Shown here piece after piece: positions 20,527 to 31,317 of a stretch of DNA of 64,000 nt; within the stretch, counting starts at the first letter, position 1, and each line of letters opens with the position of its first letter. The notes under the pieces were generated by a model that was not told where the DNA came from, made no database searches, and was given only the letters and a program-made list of their open reading frames with translations. Location of the stretch: positions 24,544,400 to 24,608,399 of the forward strand of contig NC_134828.1 of NCBI RefSeq assembly GCF_004210375.1. Reading direction: 5' to 3'. The translations under genes were made by a program, and so were the position numbers. Source of the stretch: Tachypleus tridentatus. Lineage: Eukaryota > Arthropoda > Merostomata > Xiphosura > Limulidae.

Positions 20527-20941
20527 GAGATTTTGTGAGCTGGCTTGCTGATTAGGATGCTCGATTCTCAATCTGCGAGTCGCGGGACTGAAACCAACAA
20601 TCAAACAAATTCGCTCTTTCAGCCATGGCAGCGTTATAACGTCACGACTAATACTATAATTTGTTAGTAAAGAGTAGCCAACAGTTAGCGGTGGGTACCG
20701 TCAAGTTTGTTTGTTTGGAATTAAGCACAAAGCTACACAATAGGCTATCTGTACTCTGCCCACCACGGGTATCGAAACCCGATTTATAACACTGTACGTC
20801 TACAGGTATAACCGATGCATCATTTGGGGACGGATTATGTTAAGAACGCTTTCCATTTAGTCAATCAGATCAAAAAGTAGGAAGGAAAGCTAGCGCAAAC
20901 ATCTTCCGATAAACTTCGCGCAAAATTCAACAAACAAACAA
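20527..20941 (+). mobile_element. SINE-A interrupted by a nested SINE-B
   Basis: The 5' part is at 20527-20698 (head TGAGCTGGCTTGCTGATTAG, centre to TTAGCGGTGGGTACC). The 3' part is at about 20850-20941 (GAAAGCTAGCGCAAAC, then CTTCGCGCAAAATTCAACAAAC). Between them lies a reverse SINE-B. The nesting shows SINE-B was active after this SINE-A. Confidence 0.75.
20703..20830 (-). mobile_element. SINE-B nested inside a SINE-A
   Basis: Reverse copy: GTTTGTTTGTTTGGAATTAA, TGCCCACCACGGGTATCGAA, ACCCGATTTATAACACTGTA, and a head end near CATCATTTGGGG. Confidence 0.8.
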
Positions 20942-21584
20942 ATGTTGGTCTTCAGTTGGTTTATTGTTGCTATTACTGAAAATGTATTTAATGAACATTT
21001 TGTTTCTAACACAAGTGAGTCGTTAAATAGAGCAACAGAGATTCATTCCAACCTAATCACACTAACATACCTTTCACTCTATTATTACATAACAAGTATT
21101 TGAACACATAAGGTGCATTTTCGAAATATAAAGTAACACTCAAAACTTGGAAATCCCAAATCTACGTTTCAGCTATTTTTATAAGGTATTGATCAATACC
21201 ACCTGACAGCTAAAATTTGTATATTGTTTTCATAATTTCCTGTGATTTTCTGGAAACTTCGATTAGACGTATAAGGTATTACACTTAACAAAACGCTTTC
21301 CATTGACTGTTTGGAAACTCCAATGAGAAATATAGAGTACAACTGCTAACACAAGTGACTAATCAGAACATGTCATGAGATTATATAATAGTTTGGCATT
21401 GTTTGAACTCTACAGCCCACGTGCTGTCAGTTGTTGTTATAATCTTAATACCTTTTTGACAACACGTGTTCAGAGACTTTATGGTCTGTCTCCAGTAACT
21501 ACAACAACAACAAATGGTGCTTCTGTCATTGCAGGTGGTATCAATACGACAAAGTGTGTCACTTCTACAGTCAACAGTATAAAT
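20942..21584. other. Unique AT-rich sequence, nothing recognised
   Basis: No supportable gene or repeat. The 88-codon ORF starting at 21375 contains a short Thr-rich run and extends into a tandem array, so I do not call it. Confidence 0.4.
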
Positions 21585-21775
21585 ACCTTATTACGTATTA
21601 AACTAAGACATCCTAATACATTTTACTACGTATTAAACTAAGACATCCTAATACATTTTACTACGTATTAAACTAAGACATCCTAATACATTTTACTACG
21701 TATTAAACTAAAACATCCTAATACATTTTACTACGTATTAAACTAAGACATCCTAATACATTTTACGCTTAAAAT
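21585..21775. repeat. 36-bp tandem repeat, about 5 copies
   Basis: Units contain TACTACGTATTAAACTAAGA and CATCCTAATACATTTT. Copies are nearly identical; one has AAAACATCC instead of AAGACATCC. Confidence 0.93.
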
Positions 21776-22844
21776 TATTCCATTAGCTTGTGGGCTCAAA
21801 CTTTACACTAGTTCTATATAAAATCTATAAAGCAAGACATCCTAAAAGTTTTACCATTATAGATTCTTGTTGATTTATCCATAAAATTATTCTACTAGTT
21901 TTTGGATTAACACTTTCGCTTTGTTTCGTATACCTTACTTTAAAAAGTGCTTCATTTTCCAAACTAAAACAAACTTAGTTTTCTTGACGGATATTTCCCA
22001 CTAAATTCCAGTGTCAAAACTTCTAAATATTTCTTAGGAGCTGGTACGTTAATATACTTTACAACAGTTTCAGTGTTAAACTTCCAGAAGCAACATTGTT
22101 ACATTTTTCACCCATACCCTTTTTTTAATACCATCTACCAGATTCAATGTCAGTCGTCTTTAAGGTGTTTTTTTTCAATATTATCCAGAATTCTAATATT
22201 TTCTTTAATATACTCCATAATCATATGTGTTCTTAACACTTTTATTCGTTTATTATTAAGCACAAAGCTCCACCATGATGAGTGACATCACCTTCTCGCG
22301 CACCCACGTGTGACACTGTACTAAAGGGATATTGACAACTTCTGAGTGCATTCTTTTTCAAAGAATGAATACCGTAGTGTAGAAAGATGTAAAATGGAGA
22401 TTTATCGACATAAAATGGCAGAAACGGAGAACATAGACCTTCGAGAACGAAAGTTTAGAAATAAATAATATTATTTTTCTGCTATGAGTGCGTTTTATAT
22501 TCCTCACCATTCATCATGTTAGAGTAAAAAAAGACGTTACAAACAACCGAATCAAACTTCGCCCATATATATTTCAGGCTGTAGGTGGTTCAAGCACCTG
22601 TTTGTTCGGGCCTTAACTACACGTGGGCAGATGAGGAATTATCGAAGAAGATAGTTTTACGACTCAGATTCGGTCGTGCGAGATTGGTAATGAACTGAAC
22701 AACCAACAGAAGTAATATCAAATATAAGAAGCGGATCACGAAAACAAAATGAAGGCAGGTTCAATGGTTTATAATTCTAAGCTCTGAAAACACCACGAAC
22801 TGTTTTATTTTTTCTCTTAGTAATTAGACACTGGAAATGAAATC
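21776..22844. other. Unique sequence, nothing recognised
   Basis: A short ORF at 22394-22468 (MEIYRHKMAETENIDLRERK and a few more codons) sits in slightly GC-richer sequence, but it is only about 24 codons with no context. No repeat family seen. Confidence 0.35.
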
Positions 22845-22852
22845 TTCTGCAC

Positions 22853-24535
22853 CATAAATAAAAGCTGAAAACAAGATTGACCATCTTGTCTTCTGCATCA
22901 TAAATAAAAGCTGAAAACAAGATTGACCGTCTTGTCATCTGCACCATAAATAAAAGCTGAAAACAAGATTGACCGTCTTGTCTTCTGCACCATAAATAAA
23001 AGCTGAAAACAAGATCGACTGTCTTGCCTTCTGCGCCATAAATAAAAGCTGAAAACAAGATTGACCGTCTTGTCATCTGCACCATAAATGAAAGCTGAAA
23101 ACAAGATCGACCGTCTTGTCTTCTGCACCATAAATAAAAGCTGAAAACAAGATCGACCGTTTTGTCTTCTGCACCGTAAATAAAAGCTGAAAACAAGATT
23201 GACCGTCTTGTCTTCTGCACCATAAATAAAAGCTGAGAACAAGATTGACCGTCTTGCCTTCTGCGCCATAAATAAAAGCTGAAAACAAGATTGACCGTCT
23301 TGTCATCTGCACCATAAATAAAAGCTGAAAACAAGATCGACTGTCTTGCCTTCTGCGCCATAAATAAAAGCTGAAAACAAGATTGACCGTCTTGTCATCT
23401 GCACTGCATAAATAAAGCTGAAAACAAGATCGACCGTCTTGTCTTCTGCACCATAAATAAAAGCTGAAAACAAGATCGACCGTCTTGTCTTCTGCACCAT
23501 AAATAAAAGCTGAAAACAAGATCGACCGTCTTGTCTTCTGCACCATAAATAAAGCTGAAAACAAGATCGACCGCCTTGTCTTCTGCACCATAAATAAAAG
23601 CTAAAAACAAGATCGACTGTCTTGTCTTCTGCGCCATATAATAAAAGCTGAAAACAAGATTGACCGTCTTGTCATCTGCACTATAAATGAAAGCTGAAAA
23701 CAAGATCGACCGTCTTGTCTTCTGCACCATAAATAAAAGCTGAAAACAAGATCGACCGCCTTGTCTTCTGCACCATAAATAAAAGCTGAAAACAAGATCG
23801 ACCGTCTTGTCTTCTGCATCATAAATAAAAGCTGAAAACAAGATCGACCGCCTTGTCTTCTGCACCATAAATAAAAGCTGAAAACAAGATCGACCGTCTT
23901 GTCTTCTGCACCATAAATAAAAGCTGAAAACAAGATCGACCGTCTTGTCTTCTACACCATAAATAAAAGCTAAAAACAAGATCGACTGTCTTGCCTTCTG
24001 CGCCATAAATAAAAGCTGAAAACAAGATTGACCGTCTTGTCATCTGCACCATAAATAAAAGCTGAAAACAAGATTGACCGTCTTGTCTTCTGCACCATAA
24101 ATAAAAGCTAAAAAACAAGATCGACTGTCTTGCCTTCTGCGCCATAAATAAAAGCTGAAAACAAGATTGACCGTCTTGTCATCTGCACCATAAATAAAAG
24201 CTGAAAACAAGATCGACCGTCTTGTCTTCTGCATCATAAATAAAAGCTGAAAACAAGATCTACCGCCTTGTCTTCTGCACCATAAATAAAAGCTGAAAAC
24301 AAGATCGACCGTCTTGTCTTCTGCACCATAAATAAAAGCTGAAAACAAGATCGACCGTCTTGTCTTCTGCACCATAAATAAAAGCTGAAAACAAGATCGA
24401 CCGTCTTGTCTTCTGCACCATAAATAAAAGCTGAAAACAAGATCGACTGTCTTGTCTTCTGCGCCATGAATAAAAGATGGAAACAAGATCAACCACTATG
24501 TCTTCTGCAACATAAATAAAAGATGGAAATAAGAT
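22853..24535. repeat. 46-bp minisatellite array, about 36 copies
   Basis: The unit contains TTCTGCACCATAAATAAAAG, CTGAAAACAAGATCGACC and GTCTTGTC. Variants (GATTGACC/GATCGACC, TCATCTGCACC/CCTTCTGCGCC) recur as linked pairs at about 23005-23090, 23335-23400, 23975-24045 and 24120-24190, so blocks of more than one unit were copied together. The minus strand has no stop in any frame and 46 is not a multiple of 3, so all three frames stay open and yield overlapping ORFs up to 203 codons. These are artefacts. Confidence 0.97.
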
Positions 24536-24539
24536 GAAA

Positions 24540-25387
24540 TGGATTTATTATTTCAGGAGTGAAGGTGTCGCCCAAGTATTTAAATTATAATCAGATCCTT
24601 TTTTTTTTGTATGTCTTTCTAATACAAAGCGTTCTCTCGTTCTCTCGCTAGATTTAAAGTCGCTGGAACATATCGGCTGGCTGACTGATCAAAATGTTTA
24701 AGGCGTCTGCAAGCTACCTAGAAAATCAGGTTTCATGCTTGGGTGCTCTCTGAATGGTGCGCAGAGCCATCTGTTTGTTATTGAAGTAAATATATTCGTT
24801 CATTGCTCCGTACGTTTCACGGTTAGAATGGACTCATTAAATTTTAATACGTTCAAGAAAAACAACTCACTGTGAACTACAAAACACGTGGACTTTCAAT
24901 TTAAAAATAAAAATGTCAAATTAATTGTTTTCTTCATATCTCTTTAGTGATATCTCGTATATGGAAGACAAACTAAAGTAGAAAGTTCATCATCTGAATG
25001 AACCATAAAGGTTGGTCGTATGTTTGAAAATATTATTAACTAGATGATTCACAAAGTTTAATTATCCTGTTACAGGTCCTGTAAACAATTAATTATTATC
25101 TTGCAGCTTGTGTCTGGTGTTACTTTATTCTCTCAAAATTTAAATCAATACTACTGTCAAGCCTGAGTAATACGGTTCACTGTGAATTCAGAAAACTCCC
25201 CTTCAATAAACGTGTATCGCATTAAGTCAAAGCAACTTGAGTCCACAGAAACAGTATTGCGATTAAAGTTGATCACCTTGAGTTTCTTTTTAGAGTCAAT
25301 ACGTAACGCCGTACTGGAAGTATTTCATATTCGAAGGGTTCGTGATGAATTTATTGCATCGTATTATTTGTTGAAAACTTTGATTCG
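24540..25387. other. Unique sequence, nothing firm
   Basis: Around 24670-24770 there is a weak tRNA-like string (GGCTGGCTGACTGATC, then CAGGTTTCATGC) that may be an extinct SINE head, but it is too diverged to call. Confidence 0.35.
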
Positions 25388-25500
25388 GTTGCTATTAATC
25401 AGAAGAAAATACAATGGGCAGCCTGTACTATTCTCACCGCGGGTATTGAAAGTCGAGTTTTAACGTCATACAGCTGCAGGCTTACCGCTGAGCTTCGTGG
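25388..25500 (-). mobile_element. SINE-B, reverse, diverged
   Basis: CTCACCGCGGGTATTGAAAG, TCGAGTTTTAACGTCATAC and GCAGGCTTACCGCTGAGC match the SINE-B head complement; the tail part is diverged. Confidence 0.65.
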
Positions 25501-25655
25501 ATTGAGGTTGATTAAGACAAGTAAAACAATAGAGAAGAAATTATACTCTTTGTTCTGGGGTCAAGTATAAATTTTGTTGTGGAAGAATGTCAAATGCCTA
25601 AGTGAATTTTAACTCGGTACTTTCAACCATACTTGTTTCCTTGTGTTACAGTGGT

Positions 25656-25940
25656 TTTGTTTTGTTTGTTTGTTTTTGGAATTTCGCACAAAGCTACTCG
25701 AGGGCTATCTGTGCTAGCTAGTCCCTAATTTAGCAGTGTAAGACTAGAGGGAAGGCAGCTAGTCATCACCACCCACCGCCAACTCTTGGGCTACTCTTTA
25801 CCAACGAATAGTGGGATTGACCGTCACATTATAGCCACAGCTGGGGGGAGGGCGAGCATGTTTGGCGCGACGGGGATGCGAACCCGCGACCCTCAGATTA
25901 CGAGTCGCACGCCTTAACGCGCTTGGCCATGCCGGGCGCC
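25656..25940 (-). mobile_element. SINE-A, well preserved, with 10-bp target duplication
   Basis: Complete reverse copy with a long GTTTGTTTGTTT tail complement and head end CCATGCCGGGCGCC. TTACAGTGGT flanks it at 25646-25655 and 25942-25951. One of the youngest-looking copies here. Confidence 0.94.
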
Positions 25941-26330
25941 TTTACAGTGGTAATTTTACTAGCTACAACCTACCTACCTACAGAGCGTCCGTAAAAGTTT
26001 TTTTTTTTTTCAAGGGGAGACAAAGTTGTGTGAAACTGTGAATTGAATTTAAGACTTCATACACATGTGCTGAATGAATAAAGAATTTTCCACGGGAGCA
26101 AGCGCCTACTTTCGTCCCCTCCCCATGCGGAACCATGTACCTACTAACCATACGTTTTCCGAATTACAATACAGGGACTTATAGTTGTTTAAACGTGTAA
26201 ACACTCAGCTCTTCTATACGTAGGGTATATCAATGGTTCTGAAACATTTTTTGTTCCTCACCATATGTTCTATTCCACAGACCACAACATGATCTGTAAA
26301 CTCTACAGCTCCGTTCTTTTTGTATTACTC

Positions 26331-26452
26331 TCCAGTGGCTCAGCGGTATGTCTGTGGACTTACAACGCTAAAAACGGGGTTTCGATACCCGTGGTGAGCA
26401 GAGCACAGGTAGGCCATTGTGTAGCTTTGTGCCTAATTCAAAACAACAACAA
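26331..26452 (+). mobile_element. SINE-B, well preserved
   Basis: Head TCCAGTGGCTCAGCGGTATG, box B GGGTTTCGATACCCG, and tail CCATTGTGTAGCTTTGTGCC followed by AATTCAAAACAACAAC. Overlapping ORFs on both strands are spurious. Confidence 0.9.
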
Positions 26453-27135
26453 TCTTTCTGTATTTAGGCAACCTTTCAATGGACCACACGAAGAGAACCC
26501 GCTGATCACAGGTTGAGAACCTCGGGCATATCTGTTTAAGTGACCTGATAAGCTCCTGCTGGGCTGACTGGATTGAGGAAAATAAGAGTAGATTTTGCTT
26601 TGTTTGTCTAGAGAAAAGAAAGGAAGGTTGTGTCCTGTATTCCACAATTACGATGGTTTTCTGTAACTTAGAAACAGAACATTTTTTAGAACCCATATTA
26701 ATAAAACCTGTTTATTTGCTTTCGTCTTTTAGGGGCTCTAAATGCACAAAATTTCCAGTAATGTTAGTTTTAAAAAATAACAACAAACAAACAAAACTAC
26801 CTTATTGTAAATAATTGAATATCTTAGAATGATAAATTAGTGAATATTAATTGCACGTGTTTTCCATACAGGAACAGGTTTACTGTGGTAAATAACGGAC
26901 AACACAAACATATCACACAGTAGCGTGAGCAGGTTTCACAGTCAACATCCAGAAATGACAGACTGACAAAGCTGTCATTTATGAGGTAGAAACAAGTACT
27001 CACTTGGAGACTCAATAATTTTTGGTTCTCGTGTTCTTATCTCTTATCCCAGCAGATTATAATAGACAGTTGTTTATTATTTTCTTTTATGTTTATGTAT
27101 TTGCTGTTTTTATAGCTACTCCTTTAAACGGGTGA
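26453..27135. other. Unique sequence, nothing recognised
   Basis: Short ORFs on both strands lack motifs. No repeat family seen. Confidence 0.4.
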
Positions 27136-27259
27136 TTGGTTTGGTTGTTGTTATAAGCTCAAAGCTACATTATGGGTTACATACGCTCTACCCCCCACGG
27201 GTATTAATAACCGATTTTTACGCGTCGTAAGCCTGAAGATTTCCCACTGAGGGCTTGGG
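27136..27259 (-). mobile_element. SINE-B, reverse, diverged
   Basis: TTGGTTGTTGTTATAAGCTC tail complement, CCCCCCACGGGTATTAATAA box B region and TTCCCACTGAGGGCTTGGG head end. Confidence 0.7.
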
Positions 27260-27579
27260 TGTAAAAATCAATTATGTGAATTCATAGGCTACTTAGCTCC
27301 AGATCTGTGGGACTTGTCAGTTTTTTTTTCTATAAATTATTTATGCACTCAAGTGCTTGAGAATTTAACGCCTTGTTGGCCACAGGTCTCACTGAAACAT
27401 GAGACTAAAAATACCACGAATATCGTAATTAATTCTTGTCATTACACATTGGATTTCCTGTATACTTTACGTGGAAAACGATTGGTTTTCACCTAATTAA
27501 GCCAGTCAGGTTTTTGATATCAGTGTTGTAGAAGTAAACATGAAATTATTCAAAATGACCCTCACTGGTACTGAATTGT

Positions 27580-28752
27580 CTTACTGGTTATCTTATTTAA
27601 AGAAGTAATGTCTGACTGGTTATATAGTTTAAAGAAATAATATCTGACTGGTTATCTTGTTTAAAGCAGTAATGACTGACTGGGTGTCTTGTTAATTTCT
27701 TGCTGGTTATCATGTTTGAAGAAGTAATGTCTTACTGCTTATCTTGTTTAAAGAAGGTCTGACTGGTTATTTTGTTTAAAGAAGTAATATCTGACTGCTT
27801 ATCTTATTTAAAAATTATGTCTCACTGGTTACTTTGTTTAAAGAAGTAATGTCTGACTGATTATCTTGTTTGAAGAATTAATATCTGGCTGGTTATCTTG
27901 TTTAAAGAATTAATGTTTGACTGGTTATCTTGTTTAAAAAGTAATGTCTGATTGGTTATCTTGTTTAAAGAACTAATGTCTGACTAGTTATCTTGTTTAA
28001 AAAATTAATATCTGGCTGGTTACCTTGTTTAAAAAAGTAATGTCTGACTGGTTATATTGTTTGAAGAAGTAATGTCTGATTGGTTATCTTGTTTAAAGAA
28101 GTAATGTCTGACTGGTTATCTTGTTTAAAGTATAATGTCTGACTGGTTATCTTGTTTGAAAAAGTAATGTCTGACTGGTTATTTTGTTTAAAGAAGTAAT
28201 GTCTGACTGATTATCTTGTTTAAAGAAGTAATGTCTGACTGGTTATCTTGTTTGAAGACGTAATGTCTGACTGGTTATCTTGTTTGAAAAAGTAATGTCT
28301 GACTGGTTATCTTGTTTCAAGAAGTAATATCTGACTGGTTATCTTGTTTAAAGAAGTAGTGTCTGACTGGTTATCTTGTTTCAAGTAATATCTGACTGGT
28401 TATCTTGTTTGAACACGTAATGTCTGACTGGTTATCTTGTTTGAAAAAGTAATGTCTGACTGGTTATCTTGTTTCAAGAAGTAATATCTGACTGGTTATC
28501 TTGTTTAAAGAAGTAGTGTCTGACTGGTTATCTTGTTTCAAGAAGTAATATCTGACTGGTTATCTTGTTTAAAGAAGTAATATCTGACTGGTTATCTTGT
28601 TTGAAAAAGTAATATCTGACTGGTTATCTTGTTTGAAAAAGTAATGTCTGACTGGTTATCTTGTTTCAAGAAGTAATATCTGACTGGTTATCTTGTTTCA
28701 AGTAATATCTGACTGGTTATCTTGTTTAAAGAAGTAATATCTGACTGGTTAC
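27580..28752. repeat. 32-bp minisatellite array, about 36 copies
   Basis: The unit is built around AGTAATGTCTGACTGGTTAT and CTTGTTTAAAGA. Copies near 27600-28000 are more diverged and differ in length; those from 28000 on are nearly uniform, with GTTTAAAG, GTTTGAAA and GTTTCAAG variants recurring in blocks. The unit carries stops in all frames. Confidence 0.95.
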
Positions 28753-28755
28753 CTC

Positions 28756-29850
28756 CCTTAAGAAAAGCATTTTGTTACAACATTTCTGTTTTCAGATAAC
28801 AGGATGTCACTGGTAATGTCCTGAAGAAAAACACAGTTTAGTTTTACGAAGTTTCGTGTTAGAAATTATATTGTTAATACAACATGAAACTGGTTACAGT
28901 ATCACATTGTATCCAGATTATGTTAACATGTTGTTTTCTATTTGAATGTTTGTTCACACTTTATAAGATATTTGTATAGAGACGTATCTTTGAATATCAC
29001 CAAAACAACAGCATCAAAGTACATCATGTCTTGTTATCTGTCCGGACGCATGTCACATTCCATTAACGTTTCAAACAATTACTACATGAAGAATGTCATT
29101 CTTGTTATCAGAGTCCATATCTGACTTTTTTTTTTAGAAACGTACCCAACCACAAACAAGTTTTAAAAAATGACACGAGGGAGTCAATTTTGATTAAATA
29201 AAAATTAGTACGAACACTATTATATTTATACGTTTAAAAACGTATTTATATTTCGACTGAAAGAATCACCGTGAAACATGTAAACATGTCAAATTCTGAC
29301 CTTCTTCGGAATATTATTTTTCCTGAAAGATAGCATAAGACATACTACTATATCCCAATCCTCCCAAAGTGAGTAACAAATACTTAAATGCATTATTGAA
29401 CCTTAGAAAGTATTCTATATTTTTGTTACAAATAACGACGTAAGCTAGACTCAAACGATATTAAATTACTCTGATTCGGACAGCTGCAAATACTTACATC
29501 TGTTCAAACGTTTTTTACTGTTGAAGAGACAGCAGAGATCTTGGATACATTTCAATTGACTCAGTAGTCTGGCCTAAAAATTTATTTTCAAAGCACTAAG
29601 TCAACAGATATTTCAGTCCAATAAGAGATATTCATAAACTATACAGACATGAGAAGTATATGTCTCTAAGCCTAAAGTATATAGTGATAAACTAACCCAA
29701 GCATTGGTTTGAATTGTTCAGATTTCAGTAACAAGTTCTTAACAAAAAAATATTTTATTTCGTCTGAATAGAGTTTATTTTAGAACTTCTGTTTTCTGAC
29801 ACAGTCCATCACACAACTATACTTCAACTGTTTAACTTCCATTCACAAGC
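28756..29850. other. Unique AT-rich sequence, nothing recognised
   Basis: No supportable gene or repeat. A 60-codon ORF at 28942-29124 has no motif. Confidence 0.4.
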
Positions 29851-29930
29851 GCCCCTGCTAGTACAACAGTAAGTCTATGGACTCAGCAGACAACCCGATG
29901 TGGCGTTACTATAAGAAAGCACACACACAC
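29851..29930 (+). mobile_element. SINE-C with box B deleted
   Basis: Head GCCCCTGCTAGTACAACAGTAAG jumps directly to the tail CAGCAGACAACCCGATGTGG and an ACACACAC end. About 35 bases including box B are missing compared with 17331-17442. Confidence 0.75.
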
Positions 29931-29982
29931 ACACCATTCTCAAGCAGCAAAAAAATAATCTTATAAATTAAATAAATTACAG

Positions 29983-30145
29983 TAAAATTGCATTACAACC
30001 TAAAAATAACACAGTAAAAACTGCATTACAAACTAAAGATAACACGGTAAAAATTGTATTACAACCTAAAAATAACACAGTAAAAACTGCATTACAAACT
30101 AAAGATAACACGGTAAAAAACTGCATTACAAACTAAATAAATCAT
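29983..30145. repeat. 33-bp tandem repeat, 5 copies, alternating two types
   Basis: Units alternate between CATTACAACCTAAAAATAAC with ACAGTAAAA and CATTACAAACTAAAGATAAC with ACGGTAAAA, so the real repeating block is a 66-bp dimer. Confidence 0.9.
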
Positions 30146-30504
30146 TTATCAATCCAAATGTTTGTGCAAGGTATGGAAAAATTCTTTTGCACCCACAAAA
30201 AATAAGTGTTTATTTTCGTTATCTCCAAACAAAAATTGTCACACAGATATTCTCGAACTTCGCTAGGAACAATAATCCTTCTGCCATTTGTGTGCAAAAT
30301 TCAAGTGCAATACTTCAGCATATGTATTTTAATAAATCAGTAAGTCTTGATGAAAAAACTTGTACACTTCTATATTCTGAAAAACATTCTGTAAAGAGTT
30401 AAACACCGATTATAGAAATATAAATTTAACGATGAATTCTTGAATATTAGATCTAATCGGAACCATTTTTAGATTGAACAAACACTTCCCTCAGGACCAA
30501 GACG

Positions 30505-30622
30505 CACCATAGTGGCTCAACGGTAAGTCCAAAGGCTCATAACGCTAAAAAATTGGGTTTCGACACACGTGGTGGGAACAGCACAGATAGCCTATTGCGA
30601 AGCCTTTTCGTTAACTACAGAA
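30505..30622 (+). mobile_element. SINE-B copy
   Basis: Head CACCATAGTGGCTCAACGG, box B TTGGGTTTCGACACACG, and tail GCACAGATAGCCTATTGCG. Confidence 0.78.
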
Positions 30623-31317
30623 CAAGGAAACGAACAAAGGAACATTAAAGAACGAAAAGGTTGAACAGGAGATGCGTCGGAGTAAGTTTCGACATTGAAA
30701 TCAAACACACGAAAAGATTTGAGAAATTAGAAGAATCATTTCGTAACACACAAAAAATGGGTGTGTAAGAAGTAGTGATATCCGTATTAAGATTTGTTTC
30801 AACAGACCCTACATGACCCAGTGGGGAACGTTTTTTTTAACTACCCAATCTGGTTTTTTCATAATTTGAACAGAAAAATTTTCGGACATTATTATTGCTT
30901 AAAAAGAAGGCATTTCTCGCACTCTTTTTAGCTTTGGGGCTGCGAAAGATTTAAAGAGGTAAGGTGATTAAAATCTATCAGTGCATCACCAACAATAGTC
31001 AAGAAAAAAACACTAAAGTGTCCAAATGACACACAGAACTATTCAGGAACCGTTTAGAACTACCTTAGTAGATACTGTCCAGCAAACTGAGTACAATGTT
31101 ATGTCTGTAGCTGCTTTCAAAGTTTTTCTGTCTACTTATTCTACTGCTGACTACTGTGATACTTCGATCTTCCCTACAAAATCGCAGGTAAAATCTTTCA
31201 TATTTTGGTTGAACACTAAATATAAAAAAGATGATAACAGAAACATATAATGTTGGCAATTACCTAAATTAATGATGCTAAGAATGTGGCTCTATTGATA
31301 TATACTGAATTTACTCT
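30623..31317. other. Unique flank of the satellite
   Basis: A 74-codon ORF at 31026-31250 contains a CAG/GTAAAA donor-like site near 31187, but it has no recognisable protein motif and no clear acceptor, so I do not call a gene. Confidence 0.35.

Noticed and set aside
22777..24496. Cluster of minus-strand ORFs up to 203 codons
   Set aside because: All are translations of the 46-bp minisatellite in its three stop-free frames; no start context, domain or non-repetitive coding sequence.
22853..24535. CRISPR-like regular repeats
   Set aside because: Units are directly contiguous with no unique spacers, and the genome is eukaryotic; these are minisatellites. The same applies to the 32-, 34-, 66-, 69- and 72-bp arrays.
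30933..30960. Possible 27-base micro-exon between CTCTTTTTAG and GTAAGG
   Set aside because: Splice-like strings alone are too common in AT-rich sequence and no flanking exons were found.
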